A DNA stretch of 64,000 nucleotides from Stromatinia cepivora (lineage: Eukaryota; Ascomycota; Leotiomycetes; Helotiales; Sclerotiniaceae), in contig RCTD01000004.1 of NCBI GenBank assembly GCA_014898415.1, forward strand, positions 1,177,001 to 1,241,000. The letters are read 5' to 3'. Within the stretch, counting starts at the first letter, position 1. Each line of letters begins with the position of its first letter. The notes below the pieces were generated by a model. That model did not search any database. It had not been told where the DNA came from and saw only the letters and a program-made list of their open reading frames with translations. A program made the position numbers and the translations under genes. Positions 10,936 to 22,810 of the stretch are shown piece by piece.

Positions 10936-12473
10936 TCAATCATCGTCCAAAGCTTCACCAAGCCAACGCCATAATCTTTTGTCCGCCACAAAGCCCTTGT
11001 TAAATTCCGACACTAGAGTAAGCTTCCTCGCCACAGCTTCGCTCTTACTGGGCTTTATATAGCGAAAGTAGTCATCTTCATCTTTTGCGATTTTACCAAC
11101 CGATTGATCCTCTAACCTAAGCTCTTTAGCCAAACCTCGAAACACTTCTTCGTCTCGTGCGTTTCTAAATAGTCTAGGTATATCGATAATGTCCTTTGGT
11201 TTGTAGATAGATGTGTACAGTTCTGTGAAGTAATAGTAGTCTCGAAGGCCATCTAGAGTGACTAGGTGCGAAAACCACTAGGATCGCTGAGCGGAGATCC
11301 ATATTTGTTCTGCGAGAGTACTGTGTCCAAAGCCACTTCGAAAGAAAGGGATTAGTGAGCTATCAATGTCACTTCTCGGCTCGGGCAGACTTGGGGTTGT
11401 TAACAACATGGCCATTGGAACGGTAGAGCAAAATGTCCAATCGATAATGCAGCTGATATTGAAATCTTCATCGACAAAAATATTGCTTGAACTAAGATCG
11501 GGGTGGTGAAGAGGATATCCATTTGCAAACTCGCTCGGGATCGTCGATGCAGGGACATCGATTGAAGGTATCATGTCGCGTAGGTAATGCACCGCAATGC
11601 AATAATCCAATCTATTATAGCTGTGATCAATTTTCCCACCCACCGTAAGATAATCGTTCCAGCGACACACTGCCGAGGTATATTTTGAATGTGTTTCGAA
11701 TTCGCTCGCTTTCGGGAGAGGTGCAAAAAACATATGTGGCTCTAGTGGTAGCTCCTTCACATGAAGAAGAAAAGCTGCAAGCATAGATTCATAAAACTCC
11801 TTTGTGGATAGAAAAGGGCCGCGTGAAACCTCGTCCAAGCAATCGCGCCTATACCATATCAAAGCTGGCGAAAGACATTTCTTGACGTGGAATTTATCAC
11901 CTTCAATGTACAATGATCCTATCTTGTCGAATCTCAGTTTGGACAATTGAGCGCGCAACAGCCCTAGCTGCTTCGTAATTTTCTCTTTGTGTGTTCTCCC
12001 TAGATAGGGAAGCGATTGCGACGTGAGATGTCCACCGGTTGGGCATCCCATGCAAATTTACTCAGTACAATACCAGGAGCCTTGCTCATAAGGATAAATG
12101 GGATGCCGATGGGATTCGAGGATGTGGAGCTTTGGTTGATTAGCGTGGAAATATATAGCAATGCTGCATGGGATAAATACCTGTAATCGAATATCTCTGG
12201 AACGGGGATTGAACTGTTCAGTTTGATGTACTTCATGGTCGCAACCTCACTCTCGAGCAATTCCGATACGGTCTGTATAGATACATAGTTATTCATCCGA
12301 GGGCAGCGAAAGATCCATTCCACACCGTCCACGAATGTAAGAACAATTGCCCAATTCGAAGAACCACACAATGGATGCTGGGACATATCGCAAGAACACG
12401 AAACATCTCGAATCTGCTTAGCAAGATCAAGTAACGCAGGTAGATTGAATTTCGCGTAGAAGAATGGAGACAT
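10936..12473 (-). pseudogene. Aminoglycoside phosphotransferase-like kinase interrupted by one in-frame TAG
   Basis: Fungal APH/choline-kinase-fold family member; substrates of this family are mostly unknown. Exon 1 is 12062-12473 (start MSPFFYAKFN); exon 2 begins at 11999 after a 62-bp GTAAAT...CTAG intron. The kinase features are present: a core HHPDLSSSNIFVDEDF (H-x-D catalytic loop with the N) and ISCIIDWTFCS (the DxD/DFG equivalent). At 11278-11280 an in-frame TAG follows ISAQRS. The same frame then continues W-F-S-H-LVTLDGLRDYYYFTEL to 10936, an obvious C-terminal family sequence. No in-phase intron removes the stop. The protein would end about 115 residues early, after the catalytic core. 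Either a recent pseudogene, a truncated but active allele, or a sequence error. Confidence 0.8.
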
Positions 12474-12514
12474 CGTATTGATTGTTGTGATGTGAGGTAT
12501 CAATCAAGCTTTTA

Positions 12515-12560
12515 TGGGGCTGTGGGGCTGTGTGGCCGTGTGGCCGTGTGGCTGTGTGGC
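12515..12560. repeat. Short imperfect TGTGGC tandem tract
   Basis: About seven imperfect copies of a 6-8 bp GTGTGGC unit lie directly upstream of the broken phosphotransferase start. It is probably a simple-sequence slippage tract. Confidence 0.6.
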
Positions 12561-12582
12561 ATTCTTAGTCAAGTCATTTGCA

Positions 12583-12627
12583 ACTCCAAATGTTGTGAAT
12601 GAACGACTTTGGAACTCATACGGCACA
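12583..12627 (+). repeat. 45-bp block A, copy 1 (inverted copy at 32127-32171)
   Basis: These 45 bp match the reverse complement of 32127-32171 at 43 of 45 positions by eye. The core is GACTTTGGAACTCATACGG. It lies about 125 bp upstream of the NDUFB2 start, so it may be a promoter element or part of a dispersed repeat. A shorter relative lies near 3500, upstream of GAL83. Confidence 0.75.
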
Positions 12628-12750
12628 TTAAACACTCACTCCTGAACAACACAAGCCATCGATCACCGTTAGTCTCCTATACACCATTCAAAGCAGCAGC
12701 GAATTTGTTTTCGGTATATACGTACCCTTACTGACCATTCCATTAGCACA

Positions 12751-13018
12751 ATGGCACAACCACCTCCAGGACCCGGAGGACTTTACAGAGCTCCACCTCT
12801 ATACCGATTCGCCGGTACAGCTTTGGGAGCAAGCATGTGGTTTTTCGTATGGATTTCTAAATACTTATGTCACTACTGCCATGCTAACTTATGTGCAGTT
12901 GATGTATCGTGCGAAGAAAGATGGTACTGGCGCCCTTTGAGTTTCGCCCGGACAGTACACATACTGACACAACTTAGGTCCTGCCTTGTTGGGCTGGAAG
13001 CATCCTTGGGATCACTGA
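12751..13018 (+). CDS. NDUFB2 (AGGG)-like small accessory subunit of mitochondrial complex I
   Basis: Accessory subunit of the membrane arm of NADH:ubiquinone oxidoreductase. Exons are 12751-12846, 12899-12923 and 12978-13018, giving 53 aa. One transmembrane helix (FAGTALGASMWFFLMYR) is followed by KKDGPALLGWKHPWDH at the C-terminus. The R-x-x-x-D-G...G-x-x-H-P-W pattern fits plant and animal NDUFB2. The middle exon is 25 nt. An apparent 131-residue unspliced frame is an artefact of reading through both introns. The assignment rests on the short conserved C-terminal motif, so the subunit name is less certain than the gene. Confidence 0.8.
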
Positions 13019-14017
13019 ACGACGAAATGAGGAGAGGATATGGTCGTAGTTGGGATCCATCTATCTACTCCGAGGACCTGAACATTCAGAAGATACCATC
13101 CAAGGCAGAGTCTGGAATCACAACACCAATAGTGGGGGGCGATTGATTCTGTAAACAATTCCGAGAAGGTATATATCTGGCAGGGCCGGCTTTTATACAA
13201 ATAAATCTCTTCAAGACCAAAAAATCTTCCGAGTAGTTATACATCTCTACGCCCAGTTGAAGTCCATCGTATAAATTTACACCCCCAATTCACCGATATA
13301 CTCAAGTAGAGCCAGTTCATTCCACAACACTCCATACAATCTATATGACATAACATAACATAACATAGCATAGCACAGCAGGTATATCGAACTTGAATTT
13401 CTCCTTTCCTTGATATTTCTTGGTTTCAATCTCTTTCACATTCAGAAAAATCTCCTATCAAAAATTTGCCCCAAAACACCACATGACCTAGACCATAACA
13501 TAACATCCCACCCATTCTTTTTTACGAAAAGCTTAATCTACTAATCTTCATCTTCATCTCATCTTTTCATATCTCATCTATTATCGATCATTTCAGTTGC
13601 CTGGTCTTATGCCCATATCATATCCCTAAAAGACGAAGAAAAAGAATTGAAGAAAGCTTCCGAAGAAAAGCAAAGAAAAAGAAAAAGAAAAAGCAAAAGA
13701 GTATTAAAGTAACTTCAAACGCCTGATGGGAAGATTGTACACGATTGCACTAAAAAAAGGTCTCGTGCTATCAAATCTACAAAAGAGGGAAAATCTTTTG
13801 GTCCCCCTTCTCGCCTCCAAAGATACGAAAATATACGCTAACAATCAAGATATCATGCTACCCCAATGGTTGTGCAAATCTGGAAGAATCCCAAATGCCA
13901 TATACAAAAGGCTCTCCAAGCCATGGCAGAAAAGATCTCAAGTTGTGGATGTGAAAATGGTACAGAAGAAGGTAAGAAGTTTTGCATTAGATAGTGGGAT
14001 CGCAGGTGCTCCCGCAA
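13019..14017. other. Convergent intergenic region between NDUFB2 and MYO2
   Basis: 999 bp holding two 3' UTRs. It contains block B copy 1 (13071-13136), an (ATAAC)n run near 13348-13375 and a purine-rich A/G tract at about 13630-13705. An open frame that starts at 13726 on the plus strand runs antisense into the MYO2 C-terminus and has no codon or family support. Confidence 0.5.
13071..13136 (+). repeat. 66-bp block B, copy 1 (inverted copy at 31417-31481)
   Basis: This segment, just downstream of the NDUFB2 stop, matches the reverse complement of 31417-31481 at about 63 of 66 positions with one 1-bp gap. Blocks A and B keep the same order and relative orientation in both places. Confidence 0.78.
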
Positions 14018-17000
14018 TCAAGCACCATTCATCTCGTTGTCTGATTGCTCGGCGATATCATCTTGAGCGTATTCCATTTTTTCCTGTTGCTGCATGGCTT
14101 GCTGGGAAACGATCTCTGCTAGACGTTTTAGTCTTGGTGTTTGGAGCCCTAAATCTTTGTTAGCTATGATTTGCTACAAATAGAAGAGAAAGAATTACAT
14201 GAAGGTGTATAAGTCTCCAGAGCTGTGATGACACGAGGCTCCGCAATCTCATATGGTCCACTGTCATCCATATCAACTGCAGCCAAAAGCAAAACATCAC
14301 TCTTTTCTGTTACGCGAGAGGCAACAGCTTTCATGATTTCCCCGTTAATGGGCTGTTCATAATCGGCGACAAGATACTGATTAAGCAGCTTCTGGATCTG
14401 ATTTGGTGAAAGCATCCAGCAGATGTCCTGAATAATTTCGATGTCGTTAAGAGTGGCCTTCTTCAGTTGGAGGAGTTTCGTTGCTTGCTGTAGTTATATT
14501 AGCATCTGGTCTTACTGAAGAAGAAATACACAATGCTACTTACCATCAAGTGCTCTAGCTGAAGAGTTCCCTCTGGCATGTCATGACTCTTACACCATTC
14601 CTCTATTCTTGTAATGTTGTAATTGATTTGCAGTCCTCGCTTCCATGACAAGAAGTTTCTTCTCATCAAAAGATCATTGAATGCGGTGACGCCGACCAGT
14701 CTGAGTAATTCCGTAACGGTCTGTGTAATGATTGAATCTTCCAAATAGTAAGCTTTCATAGCTTTGAAAACGTTGTTGAGCAAGCTAAGCAAGTTGTCCA
14801 TGCTAAAGGCGGGAGCTGAATTAGTCTGAAGCAATTTGCCCAAAAATCTATTGCTTTCATTGGTGACGAAACCTGGCAGTGATTGGGATTCGATGATAGC
14901 TGGGATAATCATCTTTTGCAATTTCTTCTTCAAAACCTTCATCCAAGTATGATAGATATTGAATTCTAAGCTCTCTAGATCATGCTTGACGATGTCAAGG
15001 AGACGATCGTACTCGAAATTGTCCGACTTCTGAGCTTCATACCAATCTTCAGCCAAGAAGACGAAAGAAAGCATCTCGTGAACATTAGACAACCAAAAGG
15101 CACCGGGGTTGACAGCCTCATCACCGTCATGTTGCATCACCTCATGTTGGATAGATTGCATGACGTTTGCAAGGAATCTTTCCGATTCCTTGACGAATCC
15201 ATTGTTCCACATCTCTGATGTGACAAGATTGATCAGGTAAGATGGGAAAAGGACTTCCTTGTCTGTTGGTGGTGGAGTGGATGTAGCGGCTGGAATCTTA
15301 AGGTTCTTGATCAGACCAATTGTGACTTCCTCGTTCAAGCCCTCCTCATCAGCCAAAAGATTCTCGAGTTCGAACTCGATGGTGTCAAAACTGGGCTGGA
15401 ATGTGGAGCCGGAAAGTGTTTGCTGATGGAGGTTGTTGCTTGTTACAGCCATGGATACTGGCCTTGGGTTGTAAGCTGCACTGAAGCGATCTAACTCACG
15501 TGGCTCAGCTCCTGCGCTTCTGCGTTTTGGTTTCTTCGAAGAAACCAAATTGATAAGGCCGTTTTGTTGCGCTGCAACAGCACCATTCATAATCTCTCCA
15601 TTGGGCGGCAGAATAGGACCTGCACGCTTTGCCAGGTCAAGTTGATCCTGCAAGTCAACAAGCTGTTGTCTAAGAGTGATTTTTTCTGATTCGTGCAAAG
15701 TGCCCTCCTCCTTCGCCTTCTCGAGTTCCAGGGTTGAAACTCTGAGAGACTCTCTCAGCTCTTTCTCTTCTTCTTGCAGACGCTTGATATTGACAGCTGA
15801 CTCGTCAAAATTCGTCTGAAGTTTCGTCATTTCTTCCTCCATAACAGCGAGACGTGCGGCAGTGATTCCAGCTTGGTTAGCCTCAGTTTGCAATTCCTTT
15901 ACCCGAGCTTCCAAAGCATTGTGTCTGTTCTTCCACGACTTGATCTGATTTTCGTAGTTCTCCACCTGGGTCAATAAAGTCTTGTTCTCCCTCTTCATCG
16001 TACCGACTGATTGAGTAAGTTCGACGACCTTGTTTTCCAGTTTGTAAGAAATTTGTTTGAGATCTCTTGCCTCTTCACGAATCGTCTTGTACCCACGACG
16101 TGCTGTTTTACCCCTCCAAAGACTTTGGACGATGACAATCTTTCTCCTATATTCTCTCCATTTCTTAAGCGACTGCCTCGATCGCCATGATCTTTGAATG
16201 ATCATGGCAGCATTGCCAACTCTAGTCTCCATAATTTCCTTTCTGCGCAAGAATCCTTTGATGGCAGCTTGAGCGAGTATAACATTGTTGCGAATGGCCA
16301 AGAACTTCCTGCGCTCTTTCTGACCACGCCAAACTCTTTGAATGGTTGTGGCGGCCTTGACCTTACGATTCTCTTGAGCATACTTGCGAGCAAGATGACC
16401 TCGAACCGCCGACTGGAATGTAAGAATCGCACTTCTGGCGTCAAGATACTTGCGTCGATAGTACTTCGCTTTGAGATTCTTTTGTATCATAATTGCACAA
16501 TCGTTGAGTCGGTTTGTTCGCAAGTTCTCCAAAAATGCCAACATGCCTGCACGGAAGAAAATCTTCGTCAGACCAAGCTGATACTTGTCCAATCCACCTC
16601 CACTGCCGGCACCAAGTGCTTTTGTGAGAATTATATTAGCCATATCACGGATTTCCGATGTCCACGCCGATGAGGGCGTTAACATATAGTATCGTAAAGC
16701 AAACTCTTCATATGTCCAACGTGTGGGATATCCCGCACAACTGATGCGGACCGTCTCAAGCACACCACAAGCTCGTAATTGACTCAGAACCATAGGACCT
16801 TCAAAGACCCACGACTCCTTAGCCTCATTGGGCTTAATACAGCGAATGTAGTGAACATCAGTGCCGTTAATAGTGCTCATGAGCTCGATCAAAGACGACT
16901 TGAAGATACCACCCAGAGTAGGCTTGCGGTTGACAGCAACACCAATCCTTCTACCGGGCGTGGGTTTTGTTGCAGCTGAGGTTGTTGCGGAGGCCGTATC

Positions 17001-19040
17001 CTTCTCCCGCACAGCAGATGCAGCATCCAGAACTATGCCCAAGAATTTGTTCGAGGAGGCTCTCAAAACTGCCATATGTTCATCGGGAACAGTGTCACGA
17101 TTCTTGTCAATAAAGCCATCTGACTCGTAAGTGACATCGATAGCATAATGACAAACAGTGAATGACGATTTTCCAAAGCGAGGCTTTTTGTAGAATTTGT
17201 TCTTGTCAGCCGCAAAATTATGATGCAGCTTCGTCACAAACTGCTCGTCTGAGCCCATTGGGAGTCTAGATTCTTCGTCAAGAAGTGACAACACACCAAG
17301 CTTTCCCTCAATCAAGTCAATACAAGGTTGATTGTCTGAAAAGTCGATGAAGGTCCAGTCGATCTCCTCCCTAAGATATTCCTCTTGTTCGAGCTTGAAC
17401 ACGTGAGCGTTAAACTCTTGTTGAAGTTTCTCATTCGCGTAGTTGATACAGAACTGTTCGAAAGAATTCTTTGCAAAATGCTCGAACCCATAAATATCCA
17501 ACACGCCAATGAATGTTTTCACACGAGCCAGCACCTCATCGGTGGCAAGAGCATGGTTGATACTATCCACCAGCCAATCGAACATACTTGAGTAGATAAA
17601 TTTTGCAACCGAATCTCGCACAACGATTGCTTGTTGTTGAGTCAAGTTTGATGTGATCTTCTCACCTCTCGTGATCAACTGCTTCTTCACAGTCCATTTT
17701 GCAAACTCCGCAGGATCCACACCAAGCAAAGCTGTCGCCTTCAACAATGCCGGCTCATTAGGAGCCAAGACAGAATCCGTTCTCGAGGCTGTGATCTTTA
17801 CGTCACCCAGGTGGAGCAAAGCCGCAAGCAGTTTAAAGATGTCCGCTTGTTGACTGGCATCGACTCCTATTGTAGCCAAAGATCCCTTCAGTGCCTCAAA
17901 TTCTGCTTTATCATCAACACCATCGATAGTTGGCGAGCTTCCCTGGTTGAGATAATCAAATTGTTCCACAGGCTTCAAATCGAGCTCCTTTGTCTCGTTT
18001 TCCGATGCTCCTGCTACTAGTTGGTAGAAAACATGATAGTTTCGCTCCTTGAGGGGTTGAAACACTAATCTCGAACGCTCCAACAGATAGGTTCGAATTT
18101 TTGCTCCAATGATATTTGTCTTATCATCAAACATAATCTCGATATATTTTCCGAACCGAGAAGAATTATCATTACGTGTGGTCTTGGCGTTGCCAAAAGC
18201 TTCCATGATAGGATTCGTAGCCAAAATCCGTTCTTCTGTTTCACTCATTTGTTCTGTACCTCGCTTCGTCCTTGTTCCTGGCTGATCTGGTGATTCTCTG
18301 GTAGCAAAATATCGCATAATATATTTGGCACTGACAGTTTTGCCAGCTCCAGATTCTCCCGATACTACTATTGTCTGATTCTTTTGACTCCTCAACATAT
18401 CCCTATTAATCGTTAGCAAGTCACTGTGGCTTGAACAGTACCTACTTACGCAAAAGCTTCCTCTGCAATTGCAAATAAATGAGGAGCCTGCGTAGCTCTT
18501 TGCCTTCCCGCATATACCTGCACCATGCCAGGAACATATAAGGAATCAACTCGCGCAAAAGGATTCGTTGCTATCAGCACAATACCACTGTATGTGTATA
18601 TCTCTTTCTGCAGGTATCGTAATCGAATAGCCTGTAAGACTGTACCGCAAGGTCAGTTTTGAGCCTGGAGGGATATTGTAATCGGGGACCTACCAGCAGG
18701 CTCGTTGAGATGGGAAAGATTCGTTAAATCATCACTCGCTTCGAGCATCGTTGGATTCATCAAAGGGGGTAAGGAGGCATTATTTGCTTCTGTCAACGCT
18801 TCTTCTGTGGTTTCTATCGATTTGGTCTGCAGTTGGAAATTGAGTCAGCATCATTCAGAAGGAGAAGGAGAACATGATTCCCTCCCAAACTACGAGACAA
18901 CAAACCTCTCCATTTTCGAGTTGAAAGACCAGTGTGTACTTGTCTCCATTCAATGTTTTCGAGACCAATTCCGAAGCAACCCATCCTTCCGTAGCATCCG
19001 GCTGCCATGCCTTCGTACCGATATCATAGTTATGCACCAT
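14018..19040 (-). CDS. MYO2: Class V myosin (Myo2/MyoE)
   Basis: Actin motor carrying secretory vesicles and organelles for polarised hyphal growth. Exons: 18906-19040, 18694-18826, 18450-18639, 14544-18402, 14199-14487 and 14018-14148 (1578 aa). An N-terminal SH3-like domain (KAWQPDATEGWVASELVSK) precedes the motor. The motor has the P-loop GESGAGKT (~168), switch I NDNSSRFGKY, the DIYGFEHF relay and KIFFRAGMLAFLE at its end. About six IQ motifs follow (IQRVWRGQKERRKF and relatives), then a coiled coil (~930-1090). The C-terminal globular DIL cargo domain includes LLNNVFKAMKAYYLEDSI. The last intron is 50 bp and restores YTPSWLQTPRLKRLAEIV. Introns sit only near the two ends; a 3.86-kb exon carries most of the gene. 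Confidence 0.96.
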
Positions 19041-20329
19041 GATGGCGGCGTTGATTGTTGAGAACCTGCCTGCCCTCGAACTGCTTCAACTGTTATAATA
19101 ATGGGGAGACGGTTGTTCCAGGATCCGTCTGCATGAAATGAACCACCCTAATTTTAATGGTGCTGTTCAAATAAACGACAAGAAGGCCTATTGAAGATAC
19201 GCCACCACAAATGACCTGTCTTCTTTTTCTTTGTAAAATACTAAGTAGGCACAAGATGCATTTGAAAGATAGTAAGGAGGTTTGAGAGCCACGGTATTTG
19301 GGAGAATGCTTGTCGCGAGCTCAGTCGTCAACAGGGATATGTCTTGGCGACGCTAAAATATTTTAGTAACAAAATAACTAAATTCCCGGTGACCCCTATT
19401 TTGGTGAATGTGGGACAAAAAGATTTTGGACTTCATATAGGAATGTCTGCGTGTTCAATGATGCCCTCATTGACTTTGTTGTTGACACAACCGATATTAT
19501 ATCCCTAAGTGAAAAACAAGTCTATTACTGTTTCATGCAACTCGACAACAAAATTTCTATTTGACACATCATACAATGCAAAATTACCTAGGTCTTTCCC
19601 CTCAACCTATGAGTATCTCACCGCTTCGATTCACGATTCACTATTTAGAAATGGTAACGTGTAAATCCAATCCACTGTGAGCATTGAAGCCAGATCCAGA
19701 TAGAGAGATCTTCTGCAGGTCGCAACTGTCCAGGTATAGATATGTGCAGAAGATTGGTGTTCTTTAATTTATTTATTTTTGTCTAGGTTTTGTTCACCTT
19801 GTCGAATTAACTTTTGGCTCAAAGTTGGGGCATAAGTAGATGAAGCATGAAGTTCGGAAAAGGTCTAACTGCTTGAGGGGAATTCAGTACTTGACTACCT
19901 ACCTAGTATTTCTTTATGGACTGACTCATTGGCATATAATGAGTTTAAGTGATAATACTATGATACCTACCTAGGTAATCTAGTAGAATGTTCCATTTTC
20001 AGGAAAGCGAAGATCTTACAATATATTCTGCATGGAAAAAGTGTAGGGCTTAGTCTACCAATAAAGTTTTTTTATTCAGAAGGCTTAAAATTTGGAAAAT
20101 AACCCTGCCCAACTTCAATTCCCCGTCAAAACTCTTACATTCATGGTTTGTTAAATACAATTCTTCAAGACCGTCTCGTTTCGCATGCATTAAGATTTTC
20201 TTTTAACAACAGATTACAAAATCATAGCCAACAACTCCAATTACTGTTTATCCACTCTGTGCCCCAAATTTTGGCAGAAACTCTATGAATCTTCAACCTA
20301 TTATCAGAAGTTGGTGATTTCCAAAGTCA
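19041..20329. other. MYO2 promoter and AT-rich gene-poor interval
   Basis: The first few hundred bp upstream of MYO2 should be its promoter; a palindromic CTAAAATATTTTAG follows GGCGACG near 19345. Farther right are two ACCTACCT motifs (19896, 19964) and the left copy of a diverged direct repeat (20050-20135). No gene was recognised. Confidence 0.45.
20050..20135 (+). repeat. Diverged direct repeat, left copy
   Basis: This shares a sequence of matching words with 22267-22352 in the same order and orientation: ACCAATAAAR, ATTCARARGGCTTAA, AACCCTGC and YTTCAATTYCCCG. The rest is diverged. Both copies are preceded by an ACCTACCTAGG-like motif. The pair brackets the FAD-oxidase pseudogene. Confidence 0.5.
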
Positions 20330-21486
20330 TTACAGTGCCACATGAGAAGTCTTGAATCCACCAGGAACCATGGTCTGAAAAAAAACCTGTCGGATTGAAT
20401 TTCTTACTCGCCCCCTTCACCTTTTCCATATTCGCGGCACCATAGCCTTCAAGTATTTGCTGACTTCCGAAGCCGTTCTTGAGGAACCTGTACCGAATGC
20501 CTAGATTTCTGCTAGAAGAAAGAGTATCAATTTGCTCAATCAGGTTGAGAACATGAGATCATCTGACATAGCATTCGCATGCACTGTGTTGATGAGACAG
20601 ATAACGAACGACCTTCTAATACATACAACCCAAGGAGTTTTCCACATGAGTCTGCGAGGCGGCAAGAAATCCCTTCGTAACTAGCTGAAAAGCTGTTGTT
20701 GGATGTTCACGAATGATTCAAGTGAAGGGGGATTGGCAGTTGGTTGTGCCACGATGAGTGAAGCATGTTCATCCTCAGGAGTGCCAATGGAGAAATGATT
20801 CAGAGCCTGGACGAGTTTGAAATACGTAGAGTTTTCGTAGTAGATGGCGCCACCCTACATCCTGCAAAATTCAAAGACTCGTTTTTGGAACTGGGTTACA
20901 ATGTCAAAATTGTTAGAGCAGCTTTTTAGAGCTACAAAAAGATCCCAATTATCATCCTTATTTGGTTGGACAATGTCACCCGATGTCAGTTGGATATTAA
21001 TTACTAGGCACCCAACTCAGTATTCATTGCGCGGCCAAATCGACTTACCACCAAGCACTAATCCACCAACACCAGCTTTGGAAACGCGGCCACCCACTAC
21101 CATTAGTCCTTGTGCCTCCAAAGCTGAATACACATCACCTCATCGTAACCCGCATCCTATGGTAGCGACATTGGTTTGTTTGTCTATGACGACTCTGTTC
21201 TCAACCAAATTCAAGAGATCAATGGTGACCCCTACTTTGATATTGGCGGAGCTTGCCCAGGCAGCGTGCCCGCCACCACGTATAGCGAACTGGGGTGGGC
21301 GTGTGATTCTTCTCTATGAACGAGACTGATCGTGCGTACTTTATGATTCCTGATACTTCTTGAGCATTTGTTATTTGGAAAAAGCATGCTGACGATGCTT
21401 CGTTTACGAATGCTGCAAAGTTCCTTACTTATGGTATAGCCGGGGCTTTCAGAAAGCAGAACATCCCCAGGAAATTTGGCAAGCAA
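20330..21486 (-). pseudogene. Decayed berberine-bridge-like FAD-linked oxidase
   Basis: The family uses a covalent FAD held by a PCMH-type domain to oxidise sugars or secondary metabolites. Recognisable pieces in order on the minus strand are: FPGDVLLSESPGY (near 21480); ACFFQITNAQEV; FAIRGGGHAAWASSANI (from 21289); GLMVVGGRVSKAGVGGLVLGG; the central NIQLTSGDIV and SNNFDIVTQF; GGAIYYENSTYFKLVQA; and the C-terminal GYGAANMEKVKGASKKFNPTG. One frame from 21289 to 20681 carries stops at 21140-21142, 21017-21019, 20855-20857 and 20681-20683. Frameshifts are needed upstream of FAIRGGG and in an A8 run at 20378-20385, after which FQTMVPGGFK resumes. At 21140 and 20855 a family tryptophan is expected, so the changes look like G-to-A. 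The gene is clearly dead. Confidence 0.85.
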
Positions 21487-22810
21487 CCAACATTGAACAA
21501 TTCATAATCGCGATTGAACCCGCTACTACAGTTGGACAAGAAGAGGTAACAGAAAGTCGGGATGGAAACGGCAGTAGGATGAATACTCGGCGTTATGGCT
21601 ACCAACATTGCTAGACGTTGGAGCCAGCCTGTTGTACAAATACAAAGACGATATAACTTCCGACAATTGCCTTAGTGTCCCAACGTGGCCGTAAGTAAGC
21701 ACTAGGTAAACACAATAACAACATCATATCGATATTCTCAGGGAAATAGATGACGTGATAGTAAATTAACGGGATCCAATTTGAAGGTTTGGGAAAGATT
21801 CATACTTGGGGGAGTTTAGTTTCTGATTACTTCGATGTAGTCCATTTACATACATAATAAATTCAGATGACAATTATAAATAGTCACAATTTGAGGATGA
21901 TTAGCTATAAAATGAAAACCGTTGGAATGTACTAGGAGGGCTTACAATATCGAGAAGTTCGAAATCCGTTACGCGATGCATGAAACATCTAAATCGCACA
22001 CCGAAATGGAATCCTAAGCAACGGATCTGAATTGGACATGAAGATTATTTATAATAAGACTTCGAAACACTCTTAACATGGAGGATTTTCCAGACGCCTG
22101 TACAAGGTACTCTACTTCCAGGTTGACTTTTGCAGCCCAGGAAATTATTTGATCGTCAAATCTGAATTGAAACATTGGAGTGTTATAAAGCCTACCTACC
22201 TAGGGAGGTATCGTATCTACTAGGCAGTATATTGGATTTTGGTATGCCATCTCGTGGGTGCGTAAGCCACCAATAAAATTTCTAATTCAAAGGGCTTAAG
22301 GTTGAAGTCAGGGAGGGAAAAGAACCCTGCAAAATTTTCATTTCCCGAGTGTTTTGTTGACGCGGGGCAAAATTATTTGTTTTGATGAGAATTCACATGT
22401 TCAACAGATTCCAAGGGGTGATGTGATGTGTAATGTAGAAAATTGCCTTACCGGCCTCATTCTGTTTATTCATTCTGTTCTCACATACAGAAACGGATAT
22501 GCAATTGAATGGAATCATGATTGTCATTTGACTTTTCTTGGGAAGAAATCTACATACTCCATTGTACCAATAGAAAATAGTGATCGAGAGTATGGAAAGG
22601 ATGTAAGCTTCTTAAGCAATTAGGCTATTCTAATAGGAGCGAGTAAAATACCGGAACAAAATGCAGTTGGGAAAAACACCTATGCAATTGCGGACTGTTC
22701 TTCCAGAACGACTTTGTGTGCCAAGAGCACTTCGGAGGTACTTATAGGCCAAGAACGTCCTTCAAAGGTGGTCAAGGGAGTGAAAATATCGATAAACCTC
22801 AAAATTTCGT
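21487..22810. other. Gene-poor interval right of the pseudogene
   Basis: 1.3 kb with no supportable gene. It holds a CCTACCTACCTAGGG motif at 22191, the right direct-repeat copy at 22267-22352 and the NAP1 3' flank. An 89-residue open frame at 22354 starts at a non-ATG codon and shows no family features. Confidence 0.45.
22267..22352 (+). repeat. Diverged direct repeat, right copy
   Basis: Partner of 20050-20135, about 2.2 kb away, same orientation. It could be a pair of solo terminal repeats, a decayed short element or a segmental duplication. The divergence is too great to decide by eye. Confidence 0.5.

Noticed and set aside
12000..12061. Apparent frameshift in the APH-like gene
   Set aside because: A 62-bp intron with GTAAAT donor and CTAG acceptor explains the frame change exactly, so only the TAG at 11278 is a lesion.
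12751..13146. 131-residue unspliced version of NDUFB2
   Set aside because: Reads through two introns with good splice sites; the spliced 53-residue product has the conserved G-W-K-H-P-W-D-H end.
13726..14163. 145-codon plus-strand frame
   Set aside because: It runs antisense into the last MYO2 exon and has no family features; the MYO2 exon on the other strand restores the expected C-terminus.
21017..21048. A true intron in the FAD oxidase at GTAAGTCG
   Set aside because: Reading straight through keeps the downstream frame (NIQLTSGD) in register with one stop, and no convincing acceptor restores the missing residues; left as part of the decayed frame.
22354..22623. 89-codon frame right of the pseudogene
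   Set aside because: Opens at a non-ATG codon, no recognisable motif, overlaps the diverged repeat.
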